A DNA stretch of 5,356 nucleotides from the NCBI GenBank assembly GCA_934096785.1, contig CAKONA010000076.1:1-5356 (forward strand), in the 5' to 3' direction. The stretch comes from an uncultured Bacilli bacterium (GTDB lineage: Bacteria; Bacillota_I; Bacilli_A; RF39; UBA660). The translations under genes were made by a program, and so were the position numbers. The notes beneath the pieces were generated by a model, which saw nothing but the letters and a program-made list of their open reading frames with translations, did not search any database and was not told the origin of the DNA. Of the stretch, positions 5,349 through 5,356 are shown one piece after another; the stretch's first letter is position 1, and every line of letters starts with the position of its first letter.

Positions 5349-5356
5349 ATGTCTAA
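5349..5356 (+). CDS. Start of a probable ribosomal protein gene (only 8 nt in window)
   Basis: ATG TCT AA begins a protein starting Met-Ser-(Lys or Asn). The perfect ribosome site, consensus promoter and long structured leader indicate a strongly expressed gene. The leader core suggests rpsJ (ribosomal protein S10, first gene of the S10 cluster), but the eight bases cannot confirm this, and another ribosomal protein such as L10 is possible. Confidence 0.6.

Overview
The window is AT-rich DNA with every gene on the + strand, short spacers and Rho-independent terminators. TGG is used for Trp and TGA works as a real stop (4013-4015, inside a GTGA gene junction), so the standard bacterial code applies. 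The base composition, strong Shine-Dalgarno sites and gene content suggest a low-GC Firmicutes/Bacilli-type or Mollicutes-like bacterium that has kept the standard code. The species cannot be named from this sequence.

Layout: (1) 2-106 is the last 34 codons of an unidentified gene, whose stop lies in the loop of its own terminator. (2) 172-1686 is cofactor-independent phosphoglycerate mutase (gpmI). It is followed after 15 nt by 1702-3222, an unrecognised single-pass membrane protein with an Asn-rich repetitive N-terminus and a large cysteine-free outer domain; a terminator at 3228-3251 closes this pair. (3) A strong extended -10 promoter at 3265-3273 drives a lipid module: a PlsC-like 1-acyl-glycerol-phosphate acyltransferase, overlapping by 4 nt a UgtP/MGDG-synthase-type diacylglycerol glycosyltransferase (4012-5106). 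(4) A terminator and a consensus promoter overlap at 5163-5211. They precede a structured leader of about 130 nt and the first 8 nt of a gene starting at 5349, most likely a ribosomal protein gene (rpsJ/S10 is the best guess).

Functionally, gpmI is core glycolysis. The acyltransferase and glycosyltransferase fit together as enzymes that make phosphatidate and then sugar-modify diacylglycerol for the membrane or a lipid anchor.

The most notable point is the 5' end of the acyltransferase. A 43-codon reading frame begins at an ATG placed where transcription should start (a leaderless arrangement). It ends at a TGA just after a run of six T, and the rest of the enzyme continues in the +1 frame. 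Losing one T would join the two into a 244-residue protein with a complete N-terminal membrane segment. This may be a sequencing or assembly error, a real mutation or phase-variable tract, or a recoding site. I see no mobile element, CRISPR array, tRNA or rRNA, and no clearly new multi-gene system.
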